Below are positions 8,598 to 16,187 of a stretch of DNA of 32,211 nt, piece by piece. Source of the DNA: Candidatus Methylomirabilota bacterium (lineage in GTDB: Bacteria > Methylomirabilota > Methylomirabilia > Methylomirabilales > Methylomirabilaceae); NCBI GenBank assembly GCA_023249055.1, contig JAHFDH010000006.1:1-32211 (forward strand), written 5' to 3'. The translations under genes and the position numbers were made by a program. Each line of letters starts with the position of its first letter. Position 1 is the stretch's first letter. The notes below the pieces were generated by a model, which did no database searches, had not been told where the DNA came from, and saw only the letters and a program-made list of their open reading frames with translations.

Positions 8598-8852
8598 TCA
8601 CAGCAGATCGCGCTTCATGGTCTCGAACTCTTCCTTCCCGATCTCGCCCTTGGCGTACCGCTTCTTGAGGATCTCCATGGCCGACTCCTCCGGCAGCCGG
8701 ACGGATCGGGTCGCAGAACCGGCCTGCCAGAGCCACCGAACCGCCAGCACCAGTACCAGCAAGATGAGAAGCCAGAAGGCCGTCAGCATCACCATCCAGA
8801 GGATCCCCCATCCCCAGAACCAGGAATCATGCGCCATCTCCTCCATCATCAT
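8598..8852 (-). CDS. Small SHOCT-domain membrane protein
   Basis: The product has 84 residues. A short tryptophan-rich N-terminus is followed by one strongly hydrophobic segment (about residues 18-43). The C-terminal SHOCT motif, MEILKKRYAKGEIGKEEFETMKRDLL (about 59-84), is read here as its two halves, LKKRYAKGEI and EEFETMKRDLL. SHOCT domains are short oligomerisation modules that often end small membrane or secreted proteins; no enzyme activity is expected. Its ATG overlaps the stop of the upstream channel gene as ATGA, which implies translational coupling and possibly a partnership with that channel (inference). The PAP2 gene starts 13 bases downstream. Confidence 0.85.
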   Translation of the reverse strand: MMMEEMAHDSWFWGWGILWMVMLTAFWLLILLVLVLAVRWLWQAGSATRSVRLPEESAMEILKKRYAKGEIGKEEFETMKRDLL

Positions 8853-9850
8853 TGTGGCGGGCTCGCTTCCAGCCGCCGCTCTAGCCCCCTCAGGCGGGCA
8901 ATCTCTCCCAAGGCGACAAGATGATCCCCAGCCGCAAGCTTTTCATCTATAGAGGGATCAAAGATCATACTGCCCGACGCCCGCTTGATCGCCACCACAA
9001 TCACCCCTCGCTCCTGGAACAGCCCGGAGTCGCGCAACGTGACTCCCTCGCATGGAGATTCCGGGGGTACTACAATCTCCTCAAGCTGCAACTCCAGGCT
9101 GCGATAGTGCGTGGCCAGTTCAATGATATCTACCACGGCAGGGCGAAGGGCCGCTTGAGCCATTCGGTGCCCCCCCATTGCGTAGGGCGAGATGATCTTG
9201 TCGGCCCCCGCGTGGGCGAGTGTCCTTTCGCTCCGCTCCGTCGTGGCCCTGGCCACCACAAAGATGGAGGAGTTGAGATCCTTGGCCGTAAGAATCATAA
9301 AGACATTGTCCGCATCGACCGGCAGAGTAGCAAAGAGACCTTTGGCCTTCATCACCCCAGCAGCCAGGAGGACCTTCTCATCGGTGGCATCCCCCTTGAG
9401 CAAAAGGTAGCCCGCCTCCTCCATCTTGCGAACCCGTTCTTCATCCAGCTCAATGACCACAAATGGGACGGGCTTTGAAGCCAACTCACGGCAGATCACC
9501 TCTCCGATGCGACCATAGCCGCACACGAGATAGTGGTTTGCCATGGCGGCGATTCTCTTTTCCATTCTCTTCCTCCCGAAGAATTGCTGAAACTCCCCCT
9601 CCACGATTTTTTCGGTGATGGTTCCCACTGTATAGAGCACGACTCCCAGTCCGCTAAACAGGAGCCCGATCGTGAAGACCATGCCGGCCGGGCTCAAGGG
9701 TCTGACCTCTTGAAACCCCGCTGTAGAAATGGTAATGATCGTCATAAAGAGGGCTTCGAGCCATGTATAGTCCTCAAGGAAGCGATACCCTACGGTCCCT
9801 ATTATTATTACGACCGCGAGAAACAGTGCGGAAAACCCTAGCCGTGCCAA
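8849..9850 (-). CDS. Two-transmembrane ion channel with RCK/TrkA domains (potassium channel family)
   Basis: The 333-residue product has the MthK/Kch layout. TM1 spans about 5-24, a pore helix with filter loop about 33-48, and TM2 about 57-80. The RCK-N (TrkA-N) domain starts at YLVCGYGRIGE with its GxGxxG nucleotide-binding turn and an acidic residue after VVIELDEE. A TrkA-C domain fills the last 90 residues. The filter region reads TISTAGFQE (about 41-48) instead of the usual TVGYGD or TVGFGE, so ion selectivity may differ. The start is TTG (9848-9850) with a GAGGGG ribosome site eight bases upstream. The gene lies 30 bases after a DJ-1 gene and overlaps the SHOCT gene. Confidence 0.88.
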   Translation of the reverse strand: MARLGFSALFLAVVIIIGTVGYRFLEDYTWLEALFMTIITISTAGFQEVRPLSPAGMVFTIGLLFSGLGVVLYTVGTITEKIVEGEFQQFFGRKRMEKRIAAMANHYLVCGYGRIGEVICRELASKPVPFVVIELDEERVRKMEEAGYLLLKGDATDEKVLLAAGVMKAKGLFATLPVDADNVFMILTAKDLNSSIFVVARATTERSERTLAHAGADKIISPYAMGGHRMAQAALRPAVVDIIELATHYRSLELQLEEIVVPPESPCEGVTLRDSGLFQERGVIVVAIKRASGSMIFDPSIDEKLAAGDHLVALGEIARLRGLERRLEASPPQ

Positions 9851-9880
9851 AGAAGATACCCCTCTATCGCAAGATGATAG

Positions 9881-10468
9881 TTACGGCTGGATCGTGGAGC
9901 CTAAAATTTCCAGGAATTTGCGCATCCATTCGGGATGGCCGGGCCAGGCGGCGGCTGTAACCAGGTTGCCATCCACGTAGGCGTTGGAAAAGGTCGCGTT
10001 TACCTCTTCCCACTTGGCGCCGGCTCGGATCAGCTCTGGCTTCACGGCTGGGTAGGAGGTACAGCGTTTGCCTTCCACGACGCCGGCCGCCGTCAAGAGT
10101 TGCTGTCCATGACAAATCGAGGCAATCGGCTTGTTCTCCTTGGCAAAGTGGCGGACGATGTCAAGCACCTTCTCGTCCAGGCGAAGGTACTCCGGCGAGC
10201 GTCCTCCTGGAATCACCAGGGCGTCGTAATTCTTAGGTCTGATCTTAGCGAAGGTAGCGTTAAGGGCGAAGTTATGACCCCGCTTCTCGCTGTAGGTTTG
10301 GTCGCCCTCGAAGTCGTGGACGGCTGTACGGATGGTTTCTCCGGCCTTCTTGCCGGGACAGACTGCGTGGACCGTATGCCCGACCATAGTCAATATCTGA
10401 AAGGGGACCATCGCCTCGTAGTCCTCCACAAAATCCCCTACCAGCATCAGTATTTTTTTGGCCGCCAT
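9881..10468 (-). CDS. DJ-1/PfpI family protein, possible glyoxalase III/deglycase
   Basis: The 195-residue cytosolic protein has a flavodoxin-like DJ-1/PfpI fold. The nucleophile elbow is [14 protein letters not shown] with Cys119-His120, and acidic residues near 15-18 (DFVEDYE) could supply the partner glutamate. Several segments, VPFQ near residue 22, [27 protein letters not shown] and [11 protein letters not shown], closely resemble what I recall of plant DJ-1D (glyoxalase III), where the domain is duplicated; here it is single. The role is probably detoxification of methylglyoxal or related stress protection (inference). The ATG (10466-10468) has an AAGGAG ribosome site seven bases upstream. 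The ORF continues further upstream, but without conserved sequence. Confidence 0.9.
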   Translation of the reverse strand: MAAKKILMLVGDFVEDYEAMVPFQILTMVGHTVHAVCPGKKAGETIRTAVHDFEGDQTYSEKRGHNFALNATFAKIRPKNYDALVIPGGRSPEYLRLDEKVLDIVRHFAKENKPIASICHGQQLLTAAGVVEGKRCTSYPAVKPELIRAGAKWEEVNATFSNAYVDGNLVTAAAWPGHPEWMRKFLEILGSTIQP

Positions 10469-10539
10469 CCTGTGTCTCCTTTCAGAAAAGAGCACTCCCT
10501 TTCGAAAAGCAGTCGTGTCGTTCGCACGAACCCATGGCG

Positions 10540-10568
10540 AGGCTATCAAAAGGTAGGTATCGGCGCAA
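10540..10568 (-). promoter_or_regulatory. Possible sigma-70 promoter upstream of the DJ-1 gene
   Basis: TTGCGC (10563-10568) and TAGCCT (10540-10545) are separated by 17 bases on the minus strand, about 70 bases upstream of the DJ-1 start. The match is only moderate. It is the best candidate in the divergent region for driving the long downstream gene run. Confidence 0.35.
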
Positions 10569-10592
10569 GCGGATTCCAGGCACGTTGACTTC

Positions 10593-10613
10593 GCCTACCG
10601 GCTTCTGGTAGGC
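10593..10613. promoter_or_regulatory. Inverted repeat in the divergent intergenic region
   Basis: A perfect 7-bp stem, GCCTACC and GGTAGGC, has a 7-base spacer. It sits between the divergent DJ-1 gene and the plus-strand TusA-like gene, about 78 bases before the latter. It overlaps a weak TTGACT/TAGGCT promoter-like pair for the plus strand. It could be an operator or a small hairpin. The rest of the 222-base region shows nothing else clear. Confidence 0.4.
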
Positions 10614-10690
10614 TCTCACGCAGATGAAAATTCAAACGATTGTCCACCGCGCCGTCACAACGGCGCTCTTCACGGAGGATACTGACCGCG

Positions 10691-11092
10691 ATGAAGCGAT
10701 TCTTACAGTTGCTGGGAGAGATGCGTCACTACCGATTGCCACAGGCCAAGCTTGCGCTGCATGAGTTGGCAGCAGACGACGAGTTGGTGATTGTCGTGCC
10801 CGAGCAATCGCTGGTAGCGGAGATACAGCAGTGGGCCACCAGCCAGGGCTTTACCGTCGCCGCCCCGAAGAAGATGCTGGACGGCTTAGCCCGGTGGCAA
10901 CTGTCGGTCAAAAAAGCTGTACCCGCGCCTGCAGTGGAAGACAAGCCGGCTGCTGCAGCACCGGCACCTGCTGCTGCAGCAGCTCCCGCAGCAGCGCCAA
11001 CGTCTCCCGCAACGCCAGGACCTGCCGCAGCGTCAACGCCTCCTGCAGGGCCAACGCCTGCCGCAGCCCCAACCCCTGCTGGCGGAGCATGA
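10691..11092 (+). CDS. TusA-like protein without the catalytic cysteine, with Ala/Pro-rich tail
   Basis: This is the only plus-strand gene. The 133-residue product has two parts. Residues 1-75 have the rhythm of a TusA/SirA sulfur-carrier fold: LPQAKLALHELAADDELVIVV, then a short helix and QQWATSQGFTVAA. At the place where TusA has CPxP this protein has Y14-R15-L16-P17, so the cysteine needed for sulfur transfer is missing. Residues 78-133 are a low-complexity tail of alanine and proline with some threonine and glycine, probably disordered. The ATG at 10691 lies 12 bases after a GGAGG motif; an upstream in-frame start at 10640 is possible. The TusA link is my reading of weak similarity, and the function is unknown. 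Confidence 0.65.
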   Translation: MKRFLQLLGEMRHYRLPQAKLALHELAADDELVIVVPEQSLVAEIQQWATSQGFTVAAPKKMLDGLARWQLSVKKAVPAPAVEDKPAAAAPAPAAAAAPAAAPTSPATPGPAAASTPPAGPTPAAAPTPAGGA

Positions 11093-11149
11093 TATCGGTC
11101 GAACAATCTCTTTCTCAGCCACGAGGCCGGCGTCATCTTGTGGAATGGG

Positions 11150-11548
11150 CTACATCACTCGTGATTCAAGGCGCGCGCCATGCTCTTCGAGCAGCGCCTT
11201 GAGGATCGAGCGGTGACAGCGGGTCTCGTCTGCGCAATAGCACCCCACCGAAAAGGCTGTGTGCTGCGAAAAGGCAGCCAGGAGACTGAGGAGCCGCCTG
11301 GCGGCAGGACGCTTCATCTCGGCTCGATACCGCTTGACGAACGTCTGCCACTCACGCTCATCCTGAGCGCCGAGCGCGAGCTTGACAAGATCTTCTGACG
11401 GCGCCAGCTCCGGCAGCCAGACGTCATAGAAGTCGCGTGACGCGTATTCGTCCTTAGGCACTCCCCGCGGCGGACGCCGAACTGTACCCAGGCGCAGCCC
11501 CTCGCCGGGAGTCCGCGGGGTGCCGAGTCGAACAACCCGAATCGCCAT
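11150..11548 (-). CDS. DUF488 family protein
   Basis: The 132-residue product matches the small DUF488 (YeaO-like) family in outline. It begins with a beta-strand IRVVRLG. An arginine-rich segment RRPPRGVPKDEY and WLPELAPSEDLVKLAL follow, then a helix rich in charged residues. Near the end is the signature FSVGCYCADETRCHRSIL, where cysteines and histidine may form a redox or metal site. The family function is not established. The ATG (11546-11548) has GGGGAG ten bases upstream. It follows the P-type ATPase gene by 28 bases and converges on the plus-strand gene; no clear hairpin terminator is visible in the 57-base gap between them. Confidence 0.82.
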   Translation of the reverse strand: MAIRVVRLGTPRTPGEGLRLGTVRRPPRGVPKDEYASRDFYDVWLPELAPSEDLVKLALGAQDEREWQTFVKRYRAEMKRPAARRLLSLLAAFSQHTAFSVGCYCADETRCHRSILKALLEEHGARLESRVM

Positions 11549-11576
11549 GGCTCTGATTCTCCCCTTTTACTCACCC

Positions 11577-14279
11577 CTAACTCATCTCCCCGAACCAGCC
11601 GCGACGCGCCATCCACTTGGCCGATTCTAACACAGGGGAAATCGTAGAAGCCACCACGACGACGATCGCCCAATCCACGAGTGTGAGGCTCACCGTGCTA
11701 AACGGCTCATGCAGGAAAGGTGCATAGACAATGATGGCCAACAGCACTATCCCCCATACAATCGCCAGATTCAACCACCTATTGGCAAAGGGCTTATTCA
11801 ACACTGAATGGCGGTCGGAGCGGAAGTTGTAGGCCTTGAAGCACTCAATCAGGATCAGTGAGACGAACGTCATGGTCATGGCGTGTTCGATGCTCCGGCT
11901 GGAGTGGAGCGCCCATGCAAACAGGCCCACGTTGACGGCCGCCGACCAGAATCCTCCCACCACCATCACAGTGACTACCGGCCGAGTGAAGATGCCGGTA
12001 CGCGGGTTTCGCGGTCTGCGGCGCATCAAGTCGGGTTCGTGGGGGTCTACGGCCAACGCCAATGCGGGCAGGCCATCGGTGGCGAGATTGACGTACAAGA
12101 TTTGCACGGCAGTCAACGGCATGGGCAGGGCCAGCAGTACGGCTCCGGCCATCAGGATAATTTCACCGATGTTGCACGACAGCAGGTACATCAGATATTT
12201 TTTGATGTTGCCAAAGATGCCCCGCCCCTCTTCCACCGCCGCGACAATAGACGCGAAGTTGTCATCGGTGAGCGTCATGGCGGCGGCCTCTTTGGTCACG
12301 TCCGTTCCGGTGATGCCCATCGCGATGCCGATGTCGGCCTTCTTGAGCGCGGGCGCGTCATTGACCCCGTCGCCCGTCATCGCGGCTATGTGACCTTTCT
12401 TTTGCAACGCCGTGACCACACGCAACTTATGCGCCGGGGAGACGCGAGCGTACACGTCGATCTGCTCGACCTCACGCTCAAACTCAGCCTCGCTCATGGC
12501 CTCCAGTTCCGCGCCGGTCACGACGCGGCCTGTCTTGAGCAATCCCAACTCGCGCGCGACTGCTTGCGCGGTCAGCGGGTGATCGCCGGTAATCATGACC
12601 GGCTTAATCCCGGCTTGTTCGCACGTTTCAATCGCGGCCTTCGCCTCAGGGCGCGGCGGGTCGATCATCCCCACCAAACCAAGAAATGTCATGTCGTATT
12701 CAGCGTGTTCCGGTGTTGCGCCCGGCTTGAAAGCCACTGCCAGAACCCGCAACGCCTCGCCTGCCATCCCGCGAGCAGTTTCCAGAATCATCGCCCGACT
12801 CTCGATATCAAGGGCTGTTGCTCCATCCGCCGTCATCTGCCGGACGCATGAATCGAGGACCATTTCCGGCGCGCCTTTGCTGTACGCCACAACGTCCTCC
12901 GGCTCGCTGTGCAGCGTGGTCATGCGTTTGGTCTCGGAAGTGAAGGGGATTTCGTGCACGCGGGGGCATTGCAACTCAAGGTCGGCCTTGTTCAACCCGG
13001 CCTTAGCAGCAACGACGACCAATGCACCCTCCGTTGGGTCGCCTTTGACGTGCCAGCGGCCATCAGCCTCACTGTGAACGATATGCGCATCGGAGGCCAG
13101 CGCGGCAGCGCGTAACAGCAGTGTCAGCGGGTCGGACGGTTCAATCGTGAGGCCATCATGCGAGAACCGGCCGCGCGGCTCATACCCTGCCCCCGAAACG
13201 TCCAGCATCTGCCCGGCTACAAAAATCTTTCGAACCGTCATCTCGTCTTTCGTCAGTGTGCCGGTCTTGTCGGAGCAGATGACCGAAACGCTGCCGAGCG
13301 TTTCGACCGCCGGAAGGCGGCGCATTAGCGCATGGCGCTTGACCATCCTCTGTACGCCAATAGCGAGTGAGATCGTGACTACGGCAGGCAACGCCTCCGG
13401 GACAACGGCAACCGCCAGCGCAATCCCGAGCAGCAACATCTCAATGAAGGATTGCCCACGCAACAGACCGACAGCAACAATAGCCGTCACCACTGCCAAG
13501 GCGGCCCACGCCAGCGCGTGACCGACCTTATCCAGGTTTTCCTGCAACGGAGTCTTACCGGTTTCAACCGTTTGGAGCATTTCGGCAATCTTGCCACACT
13601 CAGTATGCATACCCGTCGTCACAACCACCGCGCGGCCCCGGCCATAGGTCGCAGCGGTGCCGGCGTAGGCCATATTCTTGCGGTCACCTAAGGCTAATTC
13701 ACCGTTCGTAAGGGGCGCGGCATCCTTTGCCACCGGAACCGATTCGCCTGTCAGCGCGGCCTCTTCGATTTGCAAATTAACGGCTTCGATCAATCTGACG
13801 TCGGCGGGAATTTTGTCGCCTGCCCGCAACAGGACGACATCACCCGGCACGAGGTTGCGCGCCGGGATCTCAACCTCCCCCCGATCGCGGAGGGCGGTTG
13901 CGGTCGGCGCGGCCATCTCACGCAATACTTCAGTGGCGCGTTCGGCCCGGTATTCCTGCACAAATCCTAACAACGCAGCACACAGTACGATGACGGCAAT
14001 AGAGATAGCCTCAATCCCGTGTCCAAGAAAGGCGGAGAGTGCTGTCGCCACGAGCAGCATGAGAATCAACACGTTCTTGAACTGCTCTAAGAGGATGGTC
14101 CACGGCGAGATGCGGCGGGCGGCTTGCAGCTCGTTCGGCCCATACTCCACCAACCGTCGGGAAGCCTCAACCTCCGTCAGACCGGTGGGCGTAGATTTCA
14201 GGTGGGCAAAAACGGTTTCGCTGGAGAGGGTATGCCAGAGGACAGGGTCGAACCCCCGTCGGGATTCAGGAGGGCCCAT
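11577..14279 (-). CDS. P2-type cation-transporting ATPase (Ca2+/Mn2+-type site residues)
   Basis: The 900-residue inner-membrane pump carries a cation ATPase N-terminal domain (about 13-80), the TGES motif of the actuator domain (177-180), and phosphorylation motif CSDKTGTLT with Asp337. The hinge motif MTGDGVNDAPALKKADIGIAM and a six-helix C-terminal region follow. Ion-site residues resemble SERCA: PEALP in M4, SCNIGE in M5 and NLATDGLPA in M6. This favours Ca2+ or Mn2+ over Na+ or H+. It has no heavy-metal binding domain. The ATG (14277-14279) overlaps the FNT gene end by 14 bases. The start is not backed by a close ribosome site, and the frame is open further upstream. Confidence 0.92.
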   Translation of the reverse strand: MGPPESRRGFDPVLWHTLSSETVFAHLKSTPTGLTEVEASRRLVEYGPNELQAARRISPWTILLEQFKNVLILMLLVATALSAFLGHGIEAISIAVIVLCAALLGFVQEYRAERATEVLREMAAPTATALRDRGEVEIPARNLVPGDVVLLRAGDKIPADVRLIEAVNLQIEEAALTGESVPVAKDAAPLTNGELALGDRKNMAYAGTAATYGRGRAVVVTTGMHTECGKIAEMLQTVETGKTPLQENLDKVGHALAWAALAVVTAIVAVGLLRGQSFIEMLLLGIALAVAVVPEALPAVVTISLAIGVQRMVKRHALMRRLPAVETLGSVSVICSDKTGTLTKDEMTVRKIFVAGQMLDVSGAGYEPRGRFSHDGLTIEPSDPLTLLLRAAALASDAHIVHSEADGRWHVKGDPTEGALVVVAAKAGLNKADLELQCPRVHEIPFTSETKRMTTLHSEPEDVVAYSKGAPEMVLDSCVRQMTADGATALDIESRAMILETARGMAGEALRVLAVAFKPGATPEHAEYDMTFLGLVGMIDPPRPEAKAAIETCEQAGIKPVMITGDHPLTAQAVARELGLLKTGRVVTGAELEAMSEAEFEREVEQIDVYARVSPAHKLRVVTALQKKGHIAAMTGDGVNDAPALKKADIGIAMGITGTDVTKEAAAMTLTDDNFASIVAAVEEGRGIFGNIKKYLMYLLSCNIGEIILMAGAVLLALPMPLTAVQILYVNLATDGLPALALAVDPHEPDLMRRRPRNPRTGIFTRPVVTVMVVGGFWSAAVNVGLFAWALHSSRSIEHAMTMTFVSLILIECFKAYNFRSDRHSVLNKPFANRWLNLAIVWGIVLLAIIVYAPFLHEPFSTVSLTLVDWAIVVVVASTISPVLESAKWMARRGWFGEMS

Positions 14280-15087
14280 CGTTCGGCCGACGCTCGCCTC
14301 GCAAGTAGGCCACCCAGTACACGCCGGCGACCAGCAGGGTTCCGCCGACCACATTGCCGGCGGTTACGGCAACGATATTTCTTGTAGCCTTAACGACCGA
14401 CACCGTACCTTCCGCATCCAACGCGAACCCGAAGGGCAGGAAGAACCAGTTGGCGATCGAGTGTTCGAGGCCCATGGCCACAAACGCGGTAATGGGAAAG
14501 AGAATTGCCAGAATCTTATCCGTCACGCTACGCCCGCCCATGGCGAGCCACACCGCCAGACAGACCAGCGCGTTGCACAGCACGCCGCGCGCGAAGGCCT
14601 CGATGATTGAGAGATCAGCCTTCGTGCGAGCGATATTGACGGCCGTCTCGCCGACAGCGCCCCCGCCCAGGCTCGCAACGTTGGCCCAGACGACGAGCAG
14701 TACCGTAGCCAGGCAGCCGCCCACATTGCCCAGGTAGGCCAGGAACCAGTTGCGCATGACCTCTCGGGTACTGATCAGCCCGCTCGCCCAGGCCATAGCA
14801 ATGAGGTTGTTCCCGGTGAACAGCTCGGCGCCCGCAACAACCACGAGGATCAGGCCGAGGCAAAAGCTCAAGCCGCCGAACAACCGCGTCAGACCGAAGC
14901 CAAGAGTGGATTTGGTCACCACGACGATGAAAAAGAACGCCCCCAGCGAGATGAAGGCGCCGGCCAGCACGCCCAGCACGAGCAGCGTGAGTGGATCGGT
15001 GCGCGCCTTCGCCACACCGAGGCCCTCGACTTTCCGCGCAATTTCGAGCGGCGAATACGCGTCACTGAAGCGCAGATCTTTATCCAT
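14266..15087 (-). CDS. Formate/nitrite transporter (FNT) family channel
   Basis: FNT proteins are pentameric channels for formate, nitrite or hydrosulfide in the inner membrane. The 273-residue product has about six membrane helices. It carries the family signatures VVAGAELFTGNNLIAM in the second helix-loop and GLEHSIANWFF, whose histidine corresponds to the gating/protonation histidine. The substrate cannot be assigned from sequence. The ATG (15085-15087) follows a GGGGG motif at about ten bases. The open frame extends to 15474, but the extra part reads through unrelated sequence, including the end of the IclR gene. The gene overlaps the P-type ATPase gene by 14 bases, so both are probably co-transcribed. 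Confidence 0.93.
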   Translation of the reverse strand: MDKDLRFSDAYSPLEIARKVEGLGVAKARTDPLTLLVLGVLAGAFISLGAFFFIVVVTKSTLGFGLTRLFGGLSFCLGLILVVVAGAELFTGNNLIAMAWASGLISTREVMRNWFLAYLGNVGGCLATVLLVVWANVASLGGGAVGETAVNIARTKADLSIIEAFARGVLCNALVCLAVWLAMGGRSVTDKILAILFPITAFVAMGLEHSIANWFFLPFGFALDAEGTVSVVKATRNIVAVTAGNVVGGTLLVAGVYWVAYLRGERRPNDGPS

Positions 15088-15101
15088 CCGCTTGGCCCCC
15101 G

Positions 15102-15203
15102 CTAACGGAGCGGCGTCGCCGCATCGTGGAACGTGAGCAGGTCGGGAAAGGCGTACGCGTAGGACGAAGGCTTCGCGATGATCCCGTCCTTGTAGAGGCG
15201 CGC
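15102..15203 (-). pseudogene. C-terminal remnant of an unknown gene
   Basis: In a frame different from both neighbours, the minus strand encodes an open stretch ending in TAG at 15102-15104, 14 bases before the FNT start. The convincing part reads ARLYKDGIIAKPSSY followed by AYAFPDLLTFHDAATPLR (33 residues). Composition, GC-rich third positions and the spacing to the next gene look like a real gene end. Upstream the frame runs into the 3' end of the IclR gene, so no full gene fits. I do not recognise the family. It could be what is left of a gene that once preceded the FNT gene, or chance coding-like sequence. Confidence 0.4.
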
Positions 15204-15232
15204 TGATAGTCTGACAATCAAACTCTGTTTTA

Positions 15233-16039
15233 TCAGTCGGCTGGAACTGTTGCCGTCTCGTAGCCGAGCCGTTCGGAGAGTTTGACCGCTGCCGTCTTGA
15301 CAAGCGGGGCGAGTTCATGCTCGATCCGCTCAAGGGAGAACCGGGTGACAGGGCCGGACAGGCCGATGCTGGCCACCACCTTTCGAGAATAATCTCTGAC
15401 GGGAGCGGCAATACACCGTACCCCCGGCTCGTACTCTTCATTATCAACGGCGAACCCGACTCTGGCCACCTCACGAAGATGGTCCCGGAATGCCTGGGGA
15501 TCGGTAATCGTATGCTCAGTCAGAGCGCGCATCGGCTGCTGTTGAAGGATGCTGTCCAACCGGTCGGCCGACTCATAGGCCAGTTGCGCCTTGCCTGCGG
15601 CGGTACAGTAGACCGGGAGACGCCGTCCGGGAAACGATGCGACCCGAACCATCAGGCTGGAGTCCTCAACCAGAACATAGATGACCTCCGATCCATCCAG
15701 TACAGCTAGATAGGCGGTTTCATTGCACTGGTTGACCAACTCCTCAATGATCGGCCTGGCCTGGCGACGAAAGCCGAGATGATGGAGGAAGACGTTGGCG
15801 ACCTCAAACGGCTTCATCCCCAAGCGGTAGTTGGCGGTCTTTTTGTCCTGCTCGATATAGCCCCGGACCTCAAGGGTAGCCAGTAGTCGAAAGACATTGT
15901 TTTTGGGTAGGTGAAGCTTCTCCGCGAGCTCTGTGACGCCCAACTCCCCCGTCTGATAATCGAACGACTCCAGGATGTCAAGCGCTCGATCGACAGACTG
16001 GACAAGGTAATCGGCCTTTTCCTTTTTTCGATGATCCAT
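15233..16039 (-). CDS. IclR-family transcriptional regulator
   Basis: The 268-residue product has the IclR layout. An N-terminal winged helix-turn-helix (about 10-75) includes YLVQSVDRALDILESF and VTELAEKLHLPKNNVFRLL. The C-terminal effector domain (about 85-260) has SFPGRRLPVYCTAAGKAQLA, YEPGVRCIAAPVRDYSRKVV and SIGLSGP. The ligand is unknown; family members sense small organic acids and aromatic compounds. The ATG (16037-16039) is preceded by GAGGGG. The gene has its own promoter and precedes the gene remnant and the FNT-ATPase-DUF488 genes in the same direction, which are candidate targets (inference). Confidence 0.94.
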   Translation of the reverse strand: MDHRKKEKADYLVQSVDRALDILESFDYQTGELGVTELAEKLHLPKNNVFRLLATLEVRGYIEQDKKTANYRLGMKPFEVANVFLHHLGFRRQARPIIEELVNQCNETAYLAVLDGSEVIYVLVEDSSLMVRVASFPGRRLPVYCTAAGKAQLAYESADRLDSILQQQPMRALTEHTITDPQAFRDHLREVARVGFAVDNEEYEPGVRCIAAPVRDYSRKVVASIGLSGPVTRFSLERIEHELAPLVKTAAVKLSERLGYETATVPAD

Positions 16040-16143
16040 ACACCCCTCGCACACCAGTCGGCAAAACAAGACAATGGGTTCTCAGTGTACATTGCCGTCG
16101 TGTCGCCGGAGATTCGTTGTCGGACGGAAGAAAAAACGGTGTG

Positions 16144-16172
16144 ATAATAAAAGGGCGTTCTATTACTGTCAA
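16144..16172 (-). promoter_or_regulatory. Near-consensus sigma-70 promoter of the IclR-type gene
   Basis: On the minus strand TTGACA (16167-16172) and TATTAT (16144-16149) are 17 bases apart, a five-of-six match at -10 and a perfect -35. Predicted transcription starts near 16137, giving a leader of about 100 bases before the IclR-type start. The local sequence is AT-rich compared with its surroundings. No regulator palindrome was clear. Confidence 0.82.
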
Positions 16173-16187
16173 CGAAAAATTGCAGGA

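Noticed and set aside
10921-11092. Alanine-rich 3' part of the TusA-like gene as a frameshift artefact
   Set aside because: The Ala/Pro reading continues cleanly from the preceding domain to a stop with no break. Such tails are known in GC-rich bacteria, so an error is not needed to explain it.
11093-11149. Terminator between the convergent plus-strand gene and the DUF488 gene
   Set aside because: No stem with a following T-run was found on either strand.
14266-15474. A 402-residue FNT protein with an N-terminal extension
   Set aside because: The extension reads through the orphan gene end and the 3' part of the IclR gene out of their frames. The ATG at 15087 gives a normal FNT length.
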